Of a stretch of 64,000 nt of DNA, positions 51,646 to 60,410 are shown in pieces. The notes beneath the pieces were generated by a model, which searched no databases, was not told the DNA's origin, and worked only from the letters and a program-made list of their open reading frames with translations. Position 1 is the stretch's first letter, and each line of letters opens with the position of its first letter. The DNA comes from Chryseobacterium sp. W4I1 (GTDB lineage: Bacteria > Bacteroidota > Bacteroidia > Flavobacteriales > Weeksellaceae), in NCBI RefSeq assembly GCF_030816115.1, contig NZ_JAUSXQ010000001.1:4011001-4075000 (forward strand), given 5' to 3'. The translations under genes and the position numbers were made by a program.

Positions 51646-52566
51646 ATGAAATATAAATTACCTGTTTTTTTGATGCTGTTTTTATTAACAATGTACCATG
51701 GACAGACGGTAAGATACATATACCAGGCTTCGGTTAATCCGGATTCAATTAATCTGGTAACGATGAAAACTGAAAAAACTTTTCTGAATGTTAAAGGAGA
51801 TCATTCTTTATTTATCAGTGAAAATAAATTAATTAAAGATTCTTTATTTACCGTTTTTAAAGAAGAAGAAAAAAAAGATAAGAAGAGTGAAAAAAAAGAT
51901 TTTTCTAAGCTTGATGTACGAAAACATGCTGAACCTACTTTTTTTGAATATTATATCACCAAAAATATTCCCGGGCAAAAGGTTTATTACCACGACAAAG
52001 TAGCAGGGAAACAAATTTATTATCAGGAAGACCGACCGATAAAATGGGAAATAACGAATGTTATGGAACAGCAAAATGGATATCCGGCTCAAAAAGCTAT
52101 AACCAATTTTGGAGGCAGAGTGTGGACAGCCTGGTTCACAAAAGAAATTAATATTTCTGATGGTCCCTATAAATTCTCTGGATTACCGGGATTAATTGTG
52201 AAATTAGAAGATGATAAAGGCGACTATAAATTTGATCTGATCAAAAAAATAATAATTAAAAATTCTTTTGAAGAGCCGGATATTTCTGATGCAAAACAAA
52301 GTACAAGAATTAATTTTAACGGTGATAAAGCTGCACTGGAGCTTGAATTTGCAAAAAACAGAAGAACAATGAAAGATGCTGCAGGAATGCAAAACTTTGG
52401 CGGAGGCGGTAGACATGGCGGAGGAATGAGAGGAGGTGATCATCCAGGTGGTGGGGAAATGACGGGTAGAGGAATGAATGGGGATCACATGCCTTCACCA
52501 AATTCTGACACAGCTACTCCTTCTTTTAATAATGAGATCAGTCAAAACCCAATTGAATTAAAATAA
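51646..52566 (+). CDS. GLPGLI-family secreted protein, copy 1
   Basis: A 306-residue protein with signal peptide (cleaved near YHGQ, residue 20). It has the family motif GLPGLIVKLEDDKGDYKFDL and the preceding WTAWFTKEINISDGPYKFSGL block. The C-terminal 70 residues are low complexity, rich in Gly, His and Met (GGGGRHGGGMRGGDHPGGGE), and could bind metal. GLPGLI proteins are exported proteins of Bacteroidota of unknown function. TAACTTTG at 51605-51612 matches the -7 consensus upstream. The next gene is 8 bases away. Confidence 0.92.
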   Translation: MKYKLPVFLMLFLLTMYHGQTVRYIYQASVNPDSINLVTMKTEKTFLNVKGDHSLFISENKLIKDSLFTVFKEEEKKDKKSEKKDFSKLDVRKHAEPTFFEYYITKNIPGQKVYYHDKVAGKQIYYQEDRPIKWEITNVMEQQNGYPAQKAITNFGGRVWTAWFTKEINISDGPYKFSGLPGLIVKLEDDKGDYKFDLIKKIIIKNSFEEPDISDAKQSTRINFNGDKAALELEFAKNRRTMKDAAGMQNFGGGGRHGGGMRGGDHPGGGEMTGRGMNGDHMPSPNSDTATPSFNNEISQNPIELK

Positions 52567-52574
52567 AACTTAGA

Positions 52575-53414
52575 ATGAAAAAAATAGGCATCATTGCTTT
52601 AGCGCTGTTTATACAGCATATTTCCGGACAGAGCAACCGTTTTGTATATCAGGTTACGATGAAACCTGATGCGGAAAATAAAACCGATATTAAAACAGAA
52701 AATGCATATCTGGATATTTCCGCAGAAAAATCTCTTTTTTATTCCGAAAACAGATTTAAAAGGGATTCCATACTGCAAAAGGCTTTTTCAGGTGGAGGAG
52801 GCAGAGGTTCAGTAAGCAGAGAGCAGATGGAAGGTGTACGAACCAATATCAATTATTCAGTTGAAAAGGATAAGGCTAGCCAGAAAACAATCTTTAAGGA
52901 TAGGATTGGAAGGGATGTTTATGTGTATGAGGAAGACCGTCCCCTGAACTGGAAGATATCTTCCGAAACCACGAAAATAGGAGACTACAAAGTACAAAAG
53001 GCAACAACGGATTTTGCAGGAAGGAAATGGACTGCCTGGTTCACTACAGATCTGCCTTATCAGGACGGGCCCTATAAATTTGGAGGACTTCCCGGACTTA
53101 TCGTTAAAGTGGAAGATGAGAACGGTGATTATTCTTTTGACCTGATGAAGAATTATAAAATTGCAGAAATTTCAACTTTAAATCAATTTGGAAATACTTT
53201 GAAAGTAAAAAGATCTGATTATGTGAAGCAACAGGAAAAGTTTAAAACAGATCCCATGTCATTCATGCAGAGTGGCGGAGGGGGAGGCTTCCCGGCATCC
53301 CCGAGAGCAGGTGGTGGCGGTGGAAATCAAAACCCGGCAGATATGAGGAAGAGAATGGAAGAAAGAGTAAAACAAGAAGCTAAGAAAAATAGCAACCCCA
53401 TTGAATTGCAATAA
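52575..53414 (+). CDS. GLPGLI-family secreted protein, copy 2
   Basis: A 279-residue paralogue of its upstream neighbour: same start (NRFVYQVTMKPDAENKTDI), same WTAWFTTDLPYQDGPYKFGGL and GLPGLIVKVEDENGDYSFDL, with a shorter Gly/Arg/Pro-rich tail (SGGGGGGFPASPRAGGGGGN). Signal peptide cleaved near ISGQ (residue 19). The two are in one operon and both end in the tripeptide NPIEL plus one residue, which may be a conserved feature. Function unknown. Confidence 0.92.
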   Translation: MKKIGIIALALFIQHISGQSNRFVYQVTMKPDAENKTDIKTENAYLDISAEKSLFYSENRFKRDSILQKAFSGGGGRGSVSREQMEGVRTNINYSVEKDKASQKTIFKDRIGRDVYVYEEDRPLNWKISSETTKIGDYKVQKATTDFAGRKWTAWFTTDLPYQDGPYKFGGLPGLIVKVEDENGDYSFDLMKNYKIAEISTLNQFGNTLKVKRSDYVKQQEKFKTDPMSFMQSGGGGGFPASPRAGGGGGNQNPADMRKRMEERVKQEAKKNSNPIELQ

Positions 53415-53454
53415 AACAATCATCCCTGAAGAACTTCTTCAGGGATGATTGTTT
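53414..53454. terminator. Two-way terminator between GLPGLI and metallopeptidase genes
   Basis: An 18-bp perfect stem (53414-53431 with 53437-53454) and 5-base loop between convergent genes. Confidence 0.9.
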
Positions 53455-53476
53455 GTATAAGATTTCTATTCTTAAA

Positions 53477-54334
53477 TTATTTTAAAAGCTGGTTAAAGGT
53501 ATCTCCCTGCTTAATATCTCCTGTATTATAACCTTTCATAAACCATTCTTTGCGCTGAGCTGATGAGCCGTGGGTAAAGCTTTCCTGATTCACATAGCCT
53601 TGCGATCTTTTTTGGATATTGTCATCACCTACAGCCTGGGCCGCATCTATGGCAGATTCTATATCACCAGGCTCCAGAATACCTTTTGTATCATTTGTTC
53701 TTTTTGCCCATACTCCGGCATAGAAATCTGCCTGCAGCTCTGTAGCTATAGACACCCTGTTCATATCTGCTTCAGAATATCTTCCGCTTCTTCTTAACTC
53801 ATCTACTTTCTGAGTGGTTCCCAAAAGAGTCTGGATATGGTGCCCTTCTTCGTGGGCCAAAACATAGGCTACAGTGAATTCCGTTACTTTTGCCCCGAAT
53901 CTCTGCTGTAGTTCATTAAAAAAGCTCATGTCCATATAGATCTTTTGGTCGGCAGGACAGTAGAACGGTCCCATGGCAGACTGAGCAGTTCCGCATCCGG
54001 ATTGTGTAGTATCTTCAAAAAGAACAATTCCCGGTTTTGTATACGTCATCCCGTTTTCTTTAAAAATCTGATCCCAGGTAATGACATTCCATCCACTCAT
54101 CATATCTACCATTTCCCCAATTTTATTCTCTTCAGCGGTAAGTTCGCGTTTTTGTCCGTTTCCGGAAGATTGTACACTGCCGGAGTTCAGAATACCGGAA
54201 GGATCACCTCCCAAAAAGAAAACAATTGCAGCTATAATCAAAGTTCCGAGCCCTCCACCTACAATCATACCTCCGCTGCCACCAGAACCACGGCGGTCAT
54301 CCACGTTTCCGCCTCTGTCGTCTGTCCATTTCAT
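53477..54334 (-). CDS. KPN_02809/YpfJ-family neutral zinc metallopeptidase
   Basis: A 285-residue protein: N-terminal charged part, a Gly-rich membrane helix (about 25-45, GGMIVGGGLGTLIIAAIVFFLGG), then the catalytic domain with zinc site AHEEGHHIQTLLG, the family start GCGTAQSAMGPFYCP, and ATELQADFYAGVWA (third ligand). The active site is likely periplasmic. Substrates of this family are not established. It converges with the GLPGLI genes and diverges from the lipoprotein at 54413. Confidence 0.92.
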   Translation of the reverse strand: MKWTDDRGGNVDDRRGSGGSGGMIVGGGLGTLIIAAIVFFLGGDPSGILNSGSVQSSGNGQKRELTAEENKIGEMVDMMSGWNVITWDQIFKENGMTYTKPGIVLFEDTTQSGCGTAQSAMGPFYCPADQKIYMDMSFFNELQQRFGAKVTEFTVAYVLAHEEGHHIQTLLGTTQKVDELRRSGRYSEADMNRVSIATELQADFYAGVWAKRTNDTKGILEPGDIESAIDAAQAVGDDNIQKRSQGYVNQESFTHGSSAQRKEWFMKGYNTGDIKQGDTFNQLLK

Positions 54335-54386
54335 AATAAATAAATTTTTGCCTTGTAAATTTAAAATAATATCATTACTAAATTGC

Positions 54387-54394
54387 TACTTTTG
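54387..54394 (+). promoter_or_regulatory. -7 box TACTTTTG ahead of the lipoprotein trio
   Basis: A perfect TAnnTTTG match 18 bases before the GTG start at 54413, with only a TTA 23 bases upstream as distal element. It implies a very short leader. Confidence 0.45.
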
Positions 54395-54412
54395 TGAAAA
54401 ATTACAACCTTC

Positions 54413-54733
54413 GTGAAAAAAATTAAGCTTTGCCTGTTATCAGTTGGAATAATGGCATTTACAGCCTGTAAAAAAGAGAAAGAGGATGAAGTAAATAATG
54501 TTGATAAGAATGGTTCAATTGAAACCGTACTTTCCGTTGAACATCTTGATCATGCAGACCTTCTCATCACTAAACACAAAATCTGGAAGGATAAAAGACT
54601 TTTTAAAGAAATTATTAAAAAGGATACCATTCCAAGCCTTGGAGATACTCTTGTAGGAGGAGAAGACAATAATGGTTCTGAGCATATTGCCAAAACGAAA
54701 AAAGACTATGAATTTTTTATAACCGTTCAATAA
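54413..54733 (+). CDS. Small lipoprotein, first gene of the GspS-like trio
   Basis: A 106-residue protein that starts at GTG 54413 (read MKKIKLCLLSVG) and has a lipobox (FTAC, about residue 19). The mature part is strongly charged (KKEKEDEVNNVDK, KHKIWKDKRLFKEIIKKDT) with no family I recognise. Its stop overlaps the next ATG (TAATG), so translation of the two is coupled. In the same position E. coli places YgiB next to YgiC. Confidence 0.75.
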   Translation: MKKIKLCLLSVGIMAFTACKKEKEDEVNNVDKNGSIETVLSVEHLDHADLLITKHKIWKDKRLFKEIIKKDTIPSLGDTLVGGEDNNGSEHIAKTKKDYEFFITVQ

Positions 54734-55059
54734 TGAAAAAGTCCAGTTCTATAAAATTGCTTTTTGTGACAGGAATATTGGCTGCCTGTTCTCAGGAGAC
54801 ATCTAAGAATCCAAACGAAAAGAAAGTCTATATGAGGTCTGATACTACAGCTTCCTACACCAGATCACATGGTTTTATGACGGGACTTCTGCTGTACCAT
54901 GCATTTAGGCCGTATGGAGCTTACAGCTACGGTTCTTATCAGAAGGCCGGCTATTACAGTGATGCGATAAGCACCAAATCCAATATCGGTAGAAATAACT
55001 TTAAAGGAAATGTAGTAAGAGGCCAGCTGGGAAGAAGTGGTTTCAGTGCATCATCATAA
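54733..55059 (+). CDS. Small Tyr/Gly/Ser-rich lipoprotein, possibly YgiB-like
   Basis: A 108-residue protein with a short signal and lipobox (LAAC near residue 18). The mature part is rich in Tyr, Ser and Gly (FRPYGAYSYGSYQKAGYYSDA, ending GQLGRSGFSASS), a composition like the DUF1190/YgiB lipoproteins that neighbour glutathionylspermidine-synthase-like genes in enterobacteria. Direct homology is not claimed. It overlaps the gene before it and starts 3 bases before the synthase gene. Confidence 0.72.
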   Translation: MKKSSSIKLLFVTGILAACSQETSKNPNEKKVYMRSDTTASYTRSHGFMTGLLLYHAFRPYGAYSYGSYQKAGYYSDAISTKSNIGRNNFKGNVVRGQLGRSGFSASS

Positions 55060-55062
55060 ATT

Positions 55063-56190
55063 ATGAAAAGAATTCAGTCACAGTTCAGGAAAAACTGGCA
55101 GCATAAACTTGAGAACCTGGGGTTTGGATACCATTCTCTGGATGGGCTTTATTGGGACGAAAGTCATTATTACCAGTTGAGTACAGAAGAAATCGATACA
55201 ATAGAAACTGCTACTGCCGAGCTCTGGGAAATGTGCTTAAAAGCGGTAGATTATATTATTGAAAAAGATCTTTGGGAAAAATTCAATATTCCTGAGTGGT
55301 TCCGGAATTATATTATCACAAGCTGGGAAGAAGATCATCCGTCCATCTACGGAAGATTTGATTTCGGTTTTGATGGAAAGAATCTGAAATTGCTGGAATT
55401 TAATGCAGATACTCCTACCTCGCTGTATGAAGCATCGGTTATACAATGGTATTGGCTGCAGGAAATGTATCCTAATAAAGATCAGTTTAATTCTATTCAT
55501 GAAAAGCTGGTGGGCTATTGGAAGCACCTTAAACATTATATGAATCCTCATCATATTTATTTTGCTTCACTTACCAATATTGAAGATGTAACCAATGTGG
55601 AATACATGCGCGACTGTGCTTCGCAGGCAGGTTTTGATACAGAATTTATTCCTGTTCAGGATATTGGATGGGCTGAAGATATTTCAGAATTCATTGCAGA
55701 AGACCGTTCTGTGATGGAATATATTTTCAAGCTTTATCCTTATGAGTGGATCCTTGCAGACGGTTTTGGCGAAAAACTGGTGAAAAATGGTTTCAGGTCG
55801 CAATGGATTGAACCGGCATGGAAAATTTTACTTTCCTCAAAAGCTATTCTGCCCATTATTTGGGAGATGTATCCCAATCATCCTTACCTTCTGGAATCTT
55901 ATTTTGAACCTGGGCATCTGAAAGATTTTGCTAAAAAGCCTATTTACTCCAGAGAAGGAGCCAATGTGATCCTACACAAAAATAACATCCCTGTTGAGGA
56001 GAATGATGGCGTTTACGGCAAGGAAGGCTTTATTTATCAGCAATTATTTGAGCTTCCCAATTTTGAAGGTAATTATCCGGTAATCGGCAGCTGGGTGATC
56101 GGGCAGGAGCCTGCAGGCATCGGGATCAGGGAAAGTGTTCACCTGATCACCAATAACCAGAGCCGTTTTGTTCCTCACCTTATCGGTTAA
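55063..56190 (+). CDS. Glutathionylspermidine synthase-like ATP-grasp enzyme
   Basis: A 375-residue ATP-dependent C-N ligase of the GspS C-terminal type (YgiC/YjfC-like), lacking the amidase half. Motifs: YWDESHYYQLS, FDFGFDGKNLKLLEFNADTPTSLYEAS (ATP-grasp Glu and Asn metal ligands), SREGANV and VIGSWVIGQEPAGIGIRES. True glutathionylspermidine synthesis is doubtful for the short family; the reaction is probably peptide-amine ligation of unknown substrate. It shares a transcript with the two small lipoproteins, which could be substrates or partners. Its end overlaps the convergent LTA-synthase gene by 11 bases. Confidence 0.92.
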   Translation: MKRIQSQFRKNWQHKLENLGFGYHSLDGLYWDESHYYQLSTEEIDTIETATAELWEMCLKAVDYIIEKDLWEKFNIPEWFRNYIITSWEEDHPSIYGRFDFGFDGKNLKLLEFNADTPTSLYEASVIQWYWLQEMYPNKDQFNSIHEKLVGYWKHLKHYMNPHHIYFASLTNIEDVTNVEYMRDCASQAGFDTEFIPVQDIGWAEDISEFIAEDRSVMEYIFKLYPYEWILADGFGEKLVKNGFRSQWIEPAWKILLSSKAILPIIWEMYPNHPYLLESYFEPGHLKDFAKKPIYSREGANVILHKNNIPVEENDGVYGKEGFIYQQLFELPNFEGNYPVIGSWVIGQEPAGIGIRESVHLITNNQSRFVPHLIG

Positions 56191-58258
56191 GCTTCTTTTC
56201 TTTAAGCCAGAATGAAGTGGACTGATAGGCAGAAACCGCATCATTGACCAGTTTCTGATCGGGATCCTTCATCAGCTTTTCATCATAATATAATTTGAAT
56301 TCAGGAGCGAGAGTGCTGGATTCCAGCTGTAACGAGTATTGTTTTACCTTTTTAACTGGTGAAATGATCGTTAAACGCCCGTCTTTTATCAATCCAAGAT
56401 CCTGATAGGTTGCTATATAGGCTTTGGGCTGGAATTCTTTTTTGAAGACATCCTGGCCAAGAAATTTAGATTGGTAGTTGAAATTCAACAGCCCGAATAA
56501 AGTAGGCATTATATCGATCTGAGACATCAGCTTATCAAATTTCTGAGGCTGGATAAATCCTTCCGAGAAGATCATCGCCGGAATTCTGTACTTATCCATA
56601 GGAAGTTCTGTTTTCCCTGCACTGGATGCGCAATGATCGGCAATGATCACAAAGACTGTATTTTTGTACCAATCCTGTTTTTTAGCCATTTCAAAAAACA
56701 TTCTAAGTGAATAATCGGTATATTTTACACCGCCGTCACGTGATTTTGCTGTTCCGGGAATGTCTATTCTTCCGTCAGGATAGGTAAAAGGCCTGTGATT
56801 GGAAACGGTCATCCAGTGGTTGAAAAACGGTTTTCCGGATTTAGCCTCAGCATTCATTGTCTGAATTGCTTTTTTAGCCATATCTTCATCGGCAACACCC
56901 CAGACATTGGCAAAAGTGATTTCTTCAGGTTTAAAATTATTCCTGTCGACAATACCATACCCGTTTCCGGCATAGAAATCCTGCATATTATCGAAATAGC
57001 TGTAACCGCCATATAAAAATTTCACATCATATCCTTTGGATTTGAATACGCTTCCTGTTGTGAATTTATTTTTGTTATCATCCCTTTTGATCACACTTTC
57101 TCCGGCAGTAGGGGGAATACAAAGTGTAAGCGCTTCAAGACCTCTTACGGTCCTGTTTCCGGTAGCATAAAGATTGGTGAACATCATGGATCGGTCTGCC
57201 AGACTATCCAGGAAAGGAGTGATTTTTAAAGTGCCTCCATAATGTGCCATGAAATCGGCAGATAAGCTTTCAATAGAGATCAGAACAACGTTTTTCTTAA
57301 GCTCAGGTTGCTCTGCGACCACATTTCTTGTTAACACAGGTTCTGCGTACTGGCTCAAAAAATTCTTTTCAGCTTCCTGCTGGCCAATCTGTGGGTAAAA
57401 TTTAAAATAATCCAGTTCATTATGAGTAAATGCCCAGTAAAATTTTGGAAGTCCGTTGTTTTCAATCTCGTCGGCAAAAACATTGTCTGATCTGATCTGC
57501 ATTAATAATGATATCCCAAAAAGACTGATTCCGGCAAGAACAATAAAACTCCCTAAAAGGATCATCTTTTGTTTAAAGTTCGGAAGTTCTAAAAGCTCGT
57601 CTTTTGTTTTTTTATAGATAAACCATGTAATGGCTAAAGTGATAATCAGGATTGCAGAAAATAAGGGTACTACAGGATAGCTTTCCATAATGTTTCCGAT
57701 AACCTCGTTGGTGTATATTAAATAATCTACCGCAATGAAGTTATAACGTACTCCGAATTCATTATAAAAGAAATATTCACTTACAGCATTGAAGATGATC
57801 AGAAGAACATATAGCAAAAGTGTAATGAAATATAACACATTTCTGATTCTGATCCTCTTTGAAGGGATAAAAAGCATCAGGCCAAAGAACAGCGTTTTAA
57901 TTCCCACAAAAGTTAAAGCCACTTCTGAAATAGATCCTCCATACTGATTGAATATATTGTTGGGAACGAGCAATATGTAGAGGAAAAACAGCACCAAGGC
58001 TCCAAAAATAATATAGCCATAAGGTTTTTTGTATTTTGAATTGGATAGAAATAAAAAATAAAGTGCCAAAATCGTACTGGCTAACGTGAAAACAAAAATA
58101 TCATTCAATAAACCGATTGACAGGACTTTTATGACTTCAAAAAAACCGAAACTTGCCGTAGTGATCGGATGAAAAAGAAATACAATTCTTACGATCAATG
58201 AAATGATCAGATAGAAAATCCCTAAATACAAGAATGGTTTTATTTTGCTTGGAAACAT
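56180..58258 (-). CDS. LTA synthase-like membrane sulfatase (phosphoglycerol transferase family)
   Basis: A 692-residue protein with five N-terminal helices (residues ~10-235) and a large extracytoplasmic sulfatase-fold domain: NVVLISIESLSADFM (first metal Glu), YATGNRTVRGLEALTLC with the nucleophile Thr, and VFVIIADHCASS (Asp/His metal ligands). Gram-positive LtaS builds lipoteichoic acid; Bacteroidota homologues probably add phosphoglycerol or phosphoethanolamine to glycans or lipids. No lipid A pathway gene adjoins. TATCTTTG at 58292-58285 (minus) is a fair -7 box. Confidence 0.92.
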   Translation of the reverse strand: MFPSKIKPFLYLGIFYLIISLIVRIVFLFHPITTASFGFFEVIKVLSIGLLNDIFVFTLASTILALYFLFLSNSKYKKPYGYIIFGALVLFFLYILLVPNNIFNQYGGSISEVALTFVGIKTLFFGLMLFIPSKRIRIRNVLYFITLLLYVLLIIFNAVSEYFFYNEFGVRYNFIAVDYLIYTNEVIGNIMESYPVVPLFSAILIITLAITWFIYKKTKDELLELPNFKQKMILLGSFIVLAGISLFGISLLMQIRSDNVFADEIENNGLPKFYWAFTHNELDYFKFYPQIGQQEAEKNFLSQYAEPVLTRNVVAEQPELKKNVVLISIESLSADFMAHYGGTLKITPFLDSLADRSMMFTNLYATGNRTVRGLEALTLCIPPTAGESVIKRDDNKNKFTTGSVFKSKGYDVKFLYGGYSYFDNMQDFYAGNGYGIVDRNNFKPEEITFANVWGVADEDMAKKAIQTMNAEAKSGKPFFNHWMTVSNHRPFTYPDGRIDIPGTAKSRDGGVKYTDYSLRMFFEMAKKQDWYKNTVFVIIADHCASSAGKTELPMDKYRIPAMIFSEGFIQPQKFDKLMSQIDIMPTLFGLLNFNYQSKFLGQDVFKKEFQPKAYIATYQDLGLIKDGRLTIISPVKKVKQYSLQLESSTLAPEFKLYYDEKLMKDPDQKLVNDAVSAYQSTSFWLKEKKLNR

Positions 58259-58284
58259 GTACGTTATGTATTAGTTAATTTTCG

Positions 58285-58292
58285 CAAAGATA
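58285..58292 (-). promoter_or_regulatory. -7 box TATCTTTG of the LTA-synthase-like gene
   Basis: A perfect TAnnTTTG match 27 bases before the ATG at 58258. No TTG at proper distance. Confidence 0.45.
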
Positions 58293-58423
58293 GTTCTTGT
58301 ATATAACTTATAGATAAAAACATGACGTTTCTTATATTTTTTTGAAATTATTAGTGAATAAATAACTTGTAATATTCATCAATTAAATGTAAAAAAAAGG
58401 AAATATAAAGCAGTATATCAAAT

Positions 58424-58448
58424 AAAAAGGACTATTAAAAATAGTCCT
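58424..58448 (-). terminator. Terminator of the TPR-ribH operon
   Basis: An 8-bp stem (AGGACTAT at 58428-58435, ATAGTCCT at 58441-58448), 5-base loop, T run on the minus strand. Confidence 0.75.
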
Positions 58449-58473
58449 GTATACTGTTAAAAGAAATTAAAAA

Positions 58474-58992
58474 TTAAGAGTGTCCGAAACCGATATTCCC
58501 CTTTTTATCAGAAAGATTCTTTTTAAAATCGATCATCCTTAAAGCGGTTACTGCTGCTTCTACACCTTTATTTCCAAGGTCTCCGCCACTTCTTGCGATA
58601 GACTGCTCTTTTGTGTCATCAGTCAGCACACAGAAGATAGTAGGGGTATCCGTTAAGATATTACAGTCTTTGATTCCCTGCGCTACTGCATCACATACAA
58701 AATCAAAGTGAGGAGTCTCACCACGGATTACACATCCGATAGCGATTACTGCATCATACTTTCTTTCTTTGCATAGCTGCATACTGGCATAGTTCAGTTC
58801 AAAAGCACCCGGAACCGAGAATAGTTTAATGTTTTCTGGTTTTACGCCTTCTTTTTCAAGAATTTCCAAAGCTGCATCACGAAGATTGTAAGTTACAAAA
58901 TCATTCCACTCAGAAAAAACAATGCCGATAGAAAAATCTTCGGCATTTGTTATATGAAGTGGCTTGTAATCGGAAAGATTAACTGTTGCCAT
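58474..58992 (-). CDS. ribH: 6,7-dimethyl-8-ribityllumazine synthase
   Basis: A 172-residue lumazine synthase, the penultimate enzyme of riboflavin synthesis; it condenses 5-amino-6-ribitylamino-uracil with dihydroxybutanone phosphate. Motifs: FSEWNDFVTYNLRDAALE, LFSVPGAFELNYA, AIGCVIRGETPHFDFVCDAVAQGI (substrate site and His general acid), and a conserved GNKGVEAAVTALRM. It starts 4 bases after the TPR-protein stop. Confidence 0.95.
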   Translation of the reverse strand: MATVNLSDYKPLHITNAEDFSIGIVFSEWNDFVTYNLRDAALEILEKEGVKPENIKLFSVPGAFELNYASMQLCKERKYDAVIAIGCVIRGETPHFDFVCDAVAQGIKDCNILTDTPTIFCVLTDDTKEQSIARSGGDLGNKGVEAAVTALRMIDFKKNLSDKKGNIGFGHS

Positions 58993-58995
58993 TTT

Positions 58996-59703
58996 TTAAA
59001 AATATTTAGTCATTTCAATATAAGAATCAGACATTCCGTTGTCATAGTCCTGATATTTCTCGCTGATTGCAGAGAAGTATTTCTTAGCTTCTGCATTTTT
59101 CTTTAATCCCAATGCTAGAATACCTGCTTTTCTTGTGAAATAGTAAGTAGTATAAGGATCATCAGAAGCTGATGCAGCTTTATCTAATAAAGACAGCGCC
59201 TCATCATTTTTATTAAGACCTGATTGTGCATCTGCCATGGCACCAAATTTCAATGCTACCAATGTTTTGTTGTCAGATGAAAATTTATCTAAAAGATCGT
59301 AAGCTTCCTGGAATTTTCCAGCTTTGAATTTTAATAATCCTGCATTATAAGCAGCAAGCTCACCAACCTTTGTGTTCGAATATTCGTTATATGTTCCTAA
59401 GAAACCTGTATTTGCAGCAGAAGTTCCGCCTAAGGCTTCTTTGTCTTTACCTGCTGTCTGGTTTTTTTGAGCAGCAAGGAAACCTTTTACAGCTTCAACA
59501 TTCTTAGGAGCCACTACAAACTGCTTGTAAGCGAAAAATCCTAAAACACCCAATACCAATACCCCGAAAATAATACCCAATGGTTTTGAATATTTCTCAA
59601 GGAACCGTTCAGTGTTTAAAGCCTCTCTGTCAAGGTCTTTAAAGAACTCAACCGTTTCTTTACCTTCTTGCTCGTTCTGAGCATTCTTTCCCAATTTTGC
59701 CAT
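58996..59703 (-). CDS. Membrane-anchored tetratricopeptide protein (YfgM-like)
   Basis: A 235-residue protein with a cytoplasmic charged start, one helix (about 45-65, PLGIIFGVLVLGVLGFFAYKQF) and a periplasmic helical-repeat domain (YNAGLLKFKAGKFQEAYDLLDKF, ADAQSGLNKNDEALSLLDKA, YTTYYFTRKAGILALGLKK). The layout recalls YfgM, an ancillary chaperone of the Sec translocon. It is cotranscribed with ribH, 4 bases apart; no functional link is evident. Confidence 0.88.
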   Translation of the reverse strand: MAKLGKNAQNEQEGKETVEFFKDLDREALNTERFLEKYSKPLGIIFGVLVLGVLGFFAYKQFVVAPKNVEAVKGFLAAQKNQTAGKDKEALGGTSAANTGFLGTYNEYSNTKVGELAAYNAGLLKFKAGKFQEAYDLLDKFSSDNKTLVALKFGAMADAQSGLNKNDEALSLLDKAASASDDPYTTYYFTRKAGILALGLKKNAEAKKYFSAISEKYQDYDNGMSDSYIEMTKYF

Positions 59704-59724
59704 AAATTTTTAAAAATTGAAATG

Positions 59725-59754
59725 CAAATTTAATTGTTTCTGAATGATTTACAA
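59725..59754 (-). promoter_or_regulatory. Promoter of the TPR-ribH operon, TTG-N19-TAAATTTG
   Basis: On the minus strand TTG at 59754-59752 and TAAATTTG at 59732-59725, 19-base spacer, 22 bases before the ATG at 59703. No FMN riboswitch is visible in this short leader. Confidence 0.65.
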
Positions 59755-59873
59755 AATACTTTGAAGTATTATTGTGAAAATGTTGTTAATTGTCAAAAGT
59801 TATTGATATTACGCTTGGATTCTGCCCAGTGCGATATCTTCAAGGCCAATATCTTTCTACAGTTTATAGCCAT

Positions 59874-60410
59874 TTAATATTCAAGAACGGGATAGATTTC
59901 TGCATTAAATCTTTTCAGTTTCTCATCTCCGTTTAATCCTTTCAGGCCAATAAGGAAACTGAATTGTGCGACGGTTGCCCCTTGTTTTTCCACTAGTTTG
60001 GCTGCGGCTTCTGTAGTTCCGCCTGTTGCCAATAAATCATCATGGATAAGAATTCTCTGTCCCGGCTTTATCTGCCCTTTACGGGTTTCAATCACTGCAC
60101 TTCCGTATTCCAGGTCATATTTTTCTGAAATAACCGGTGGTGGGAGCTTGCCTGCCTTTCTGATCAGGATGAAAGGAACTTCCAATGCTACGGCAATGGC
60201 AATTCCGAATAAATATCCGCGGCTTTCTATTCCGCATACGGCATCTACTTTTCCTTTACTGAATGCAACCAATTCTGCGATCACATCTTCATAAAGTTTT
60301 GGATTTAGAAAAATGGGTGAAATATCTTTGAACTGGATTCCCGGGATGGGAAAATCAGGGATATTTTCAATTGTATCTTCCAGTTTTCTGATCAGTTCTT
60401 GTGAAGCCAT
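59874..60410 (-). CDS. apt: Adenine phosphoribosyltransferase
   Basis: A 178-residue salvage enzyme that makes AMP from adenine and PRPP in the cytoplasm. Motifs: FPIPGIQFKDISPIFLNPKLYE, CGIESRGYLFGIAIA, and the PRPP loop RILIHDDLLATGGT. Its ATG overlaps the stop of the lipoprotein gene by one base (TAATG), so the two are translationally coupled. Confidence 0.95.
   Translation of the reverse strand: MASQELIRKLEDTIENIPDFPIPGIQFKDISPIFLNPKLYEDVIAELVAFSKGKVDAVCGIESRGYLFGIAIAVALEVPFILIRKAGKLPPPVISEKYDLEYGSAVIETRKGQIKPGQRILIHDDLLATGGTTEAAAKLVEKQGATVAQFSFLIGLKGLNGDEKLKRFNAEIYPVLEY

Noticed and set aside
59704..59760. FMN riboswitch ahead of the ribH operon
   Set aside because: The leader between promoter and start codon is too short for the conserved RFN fold.
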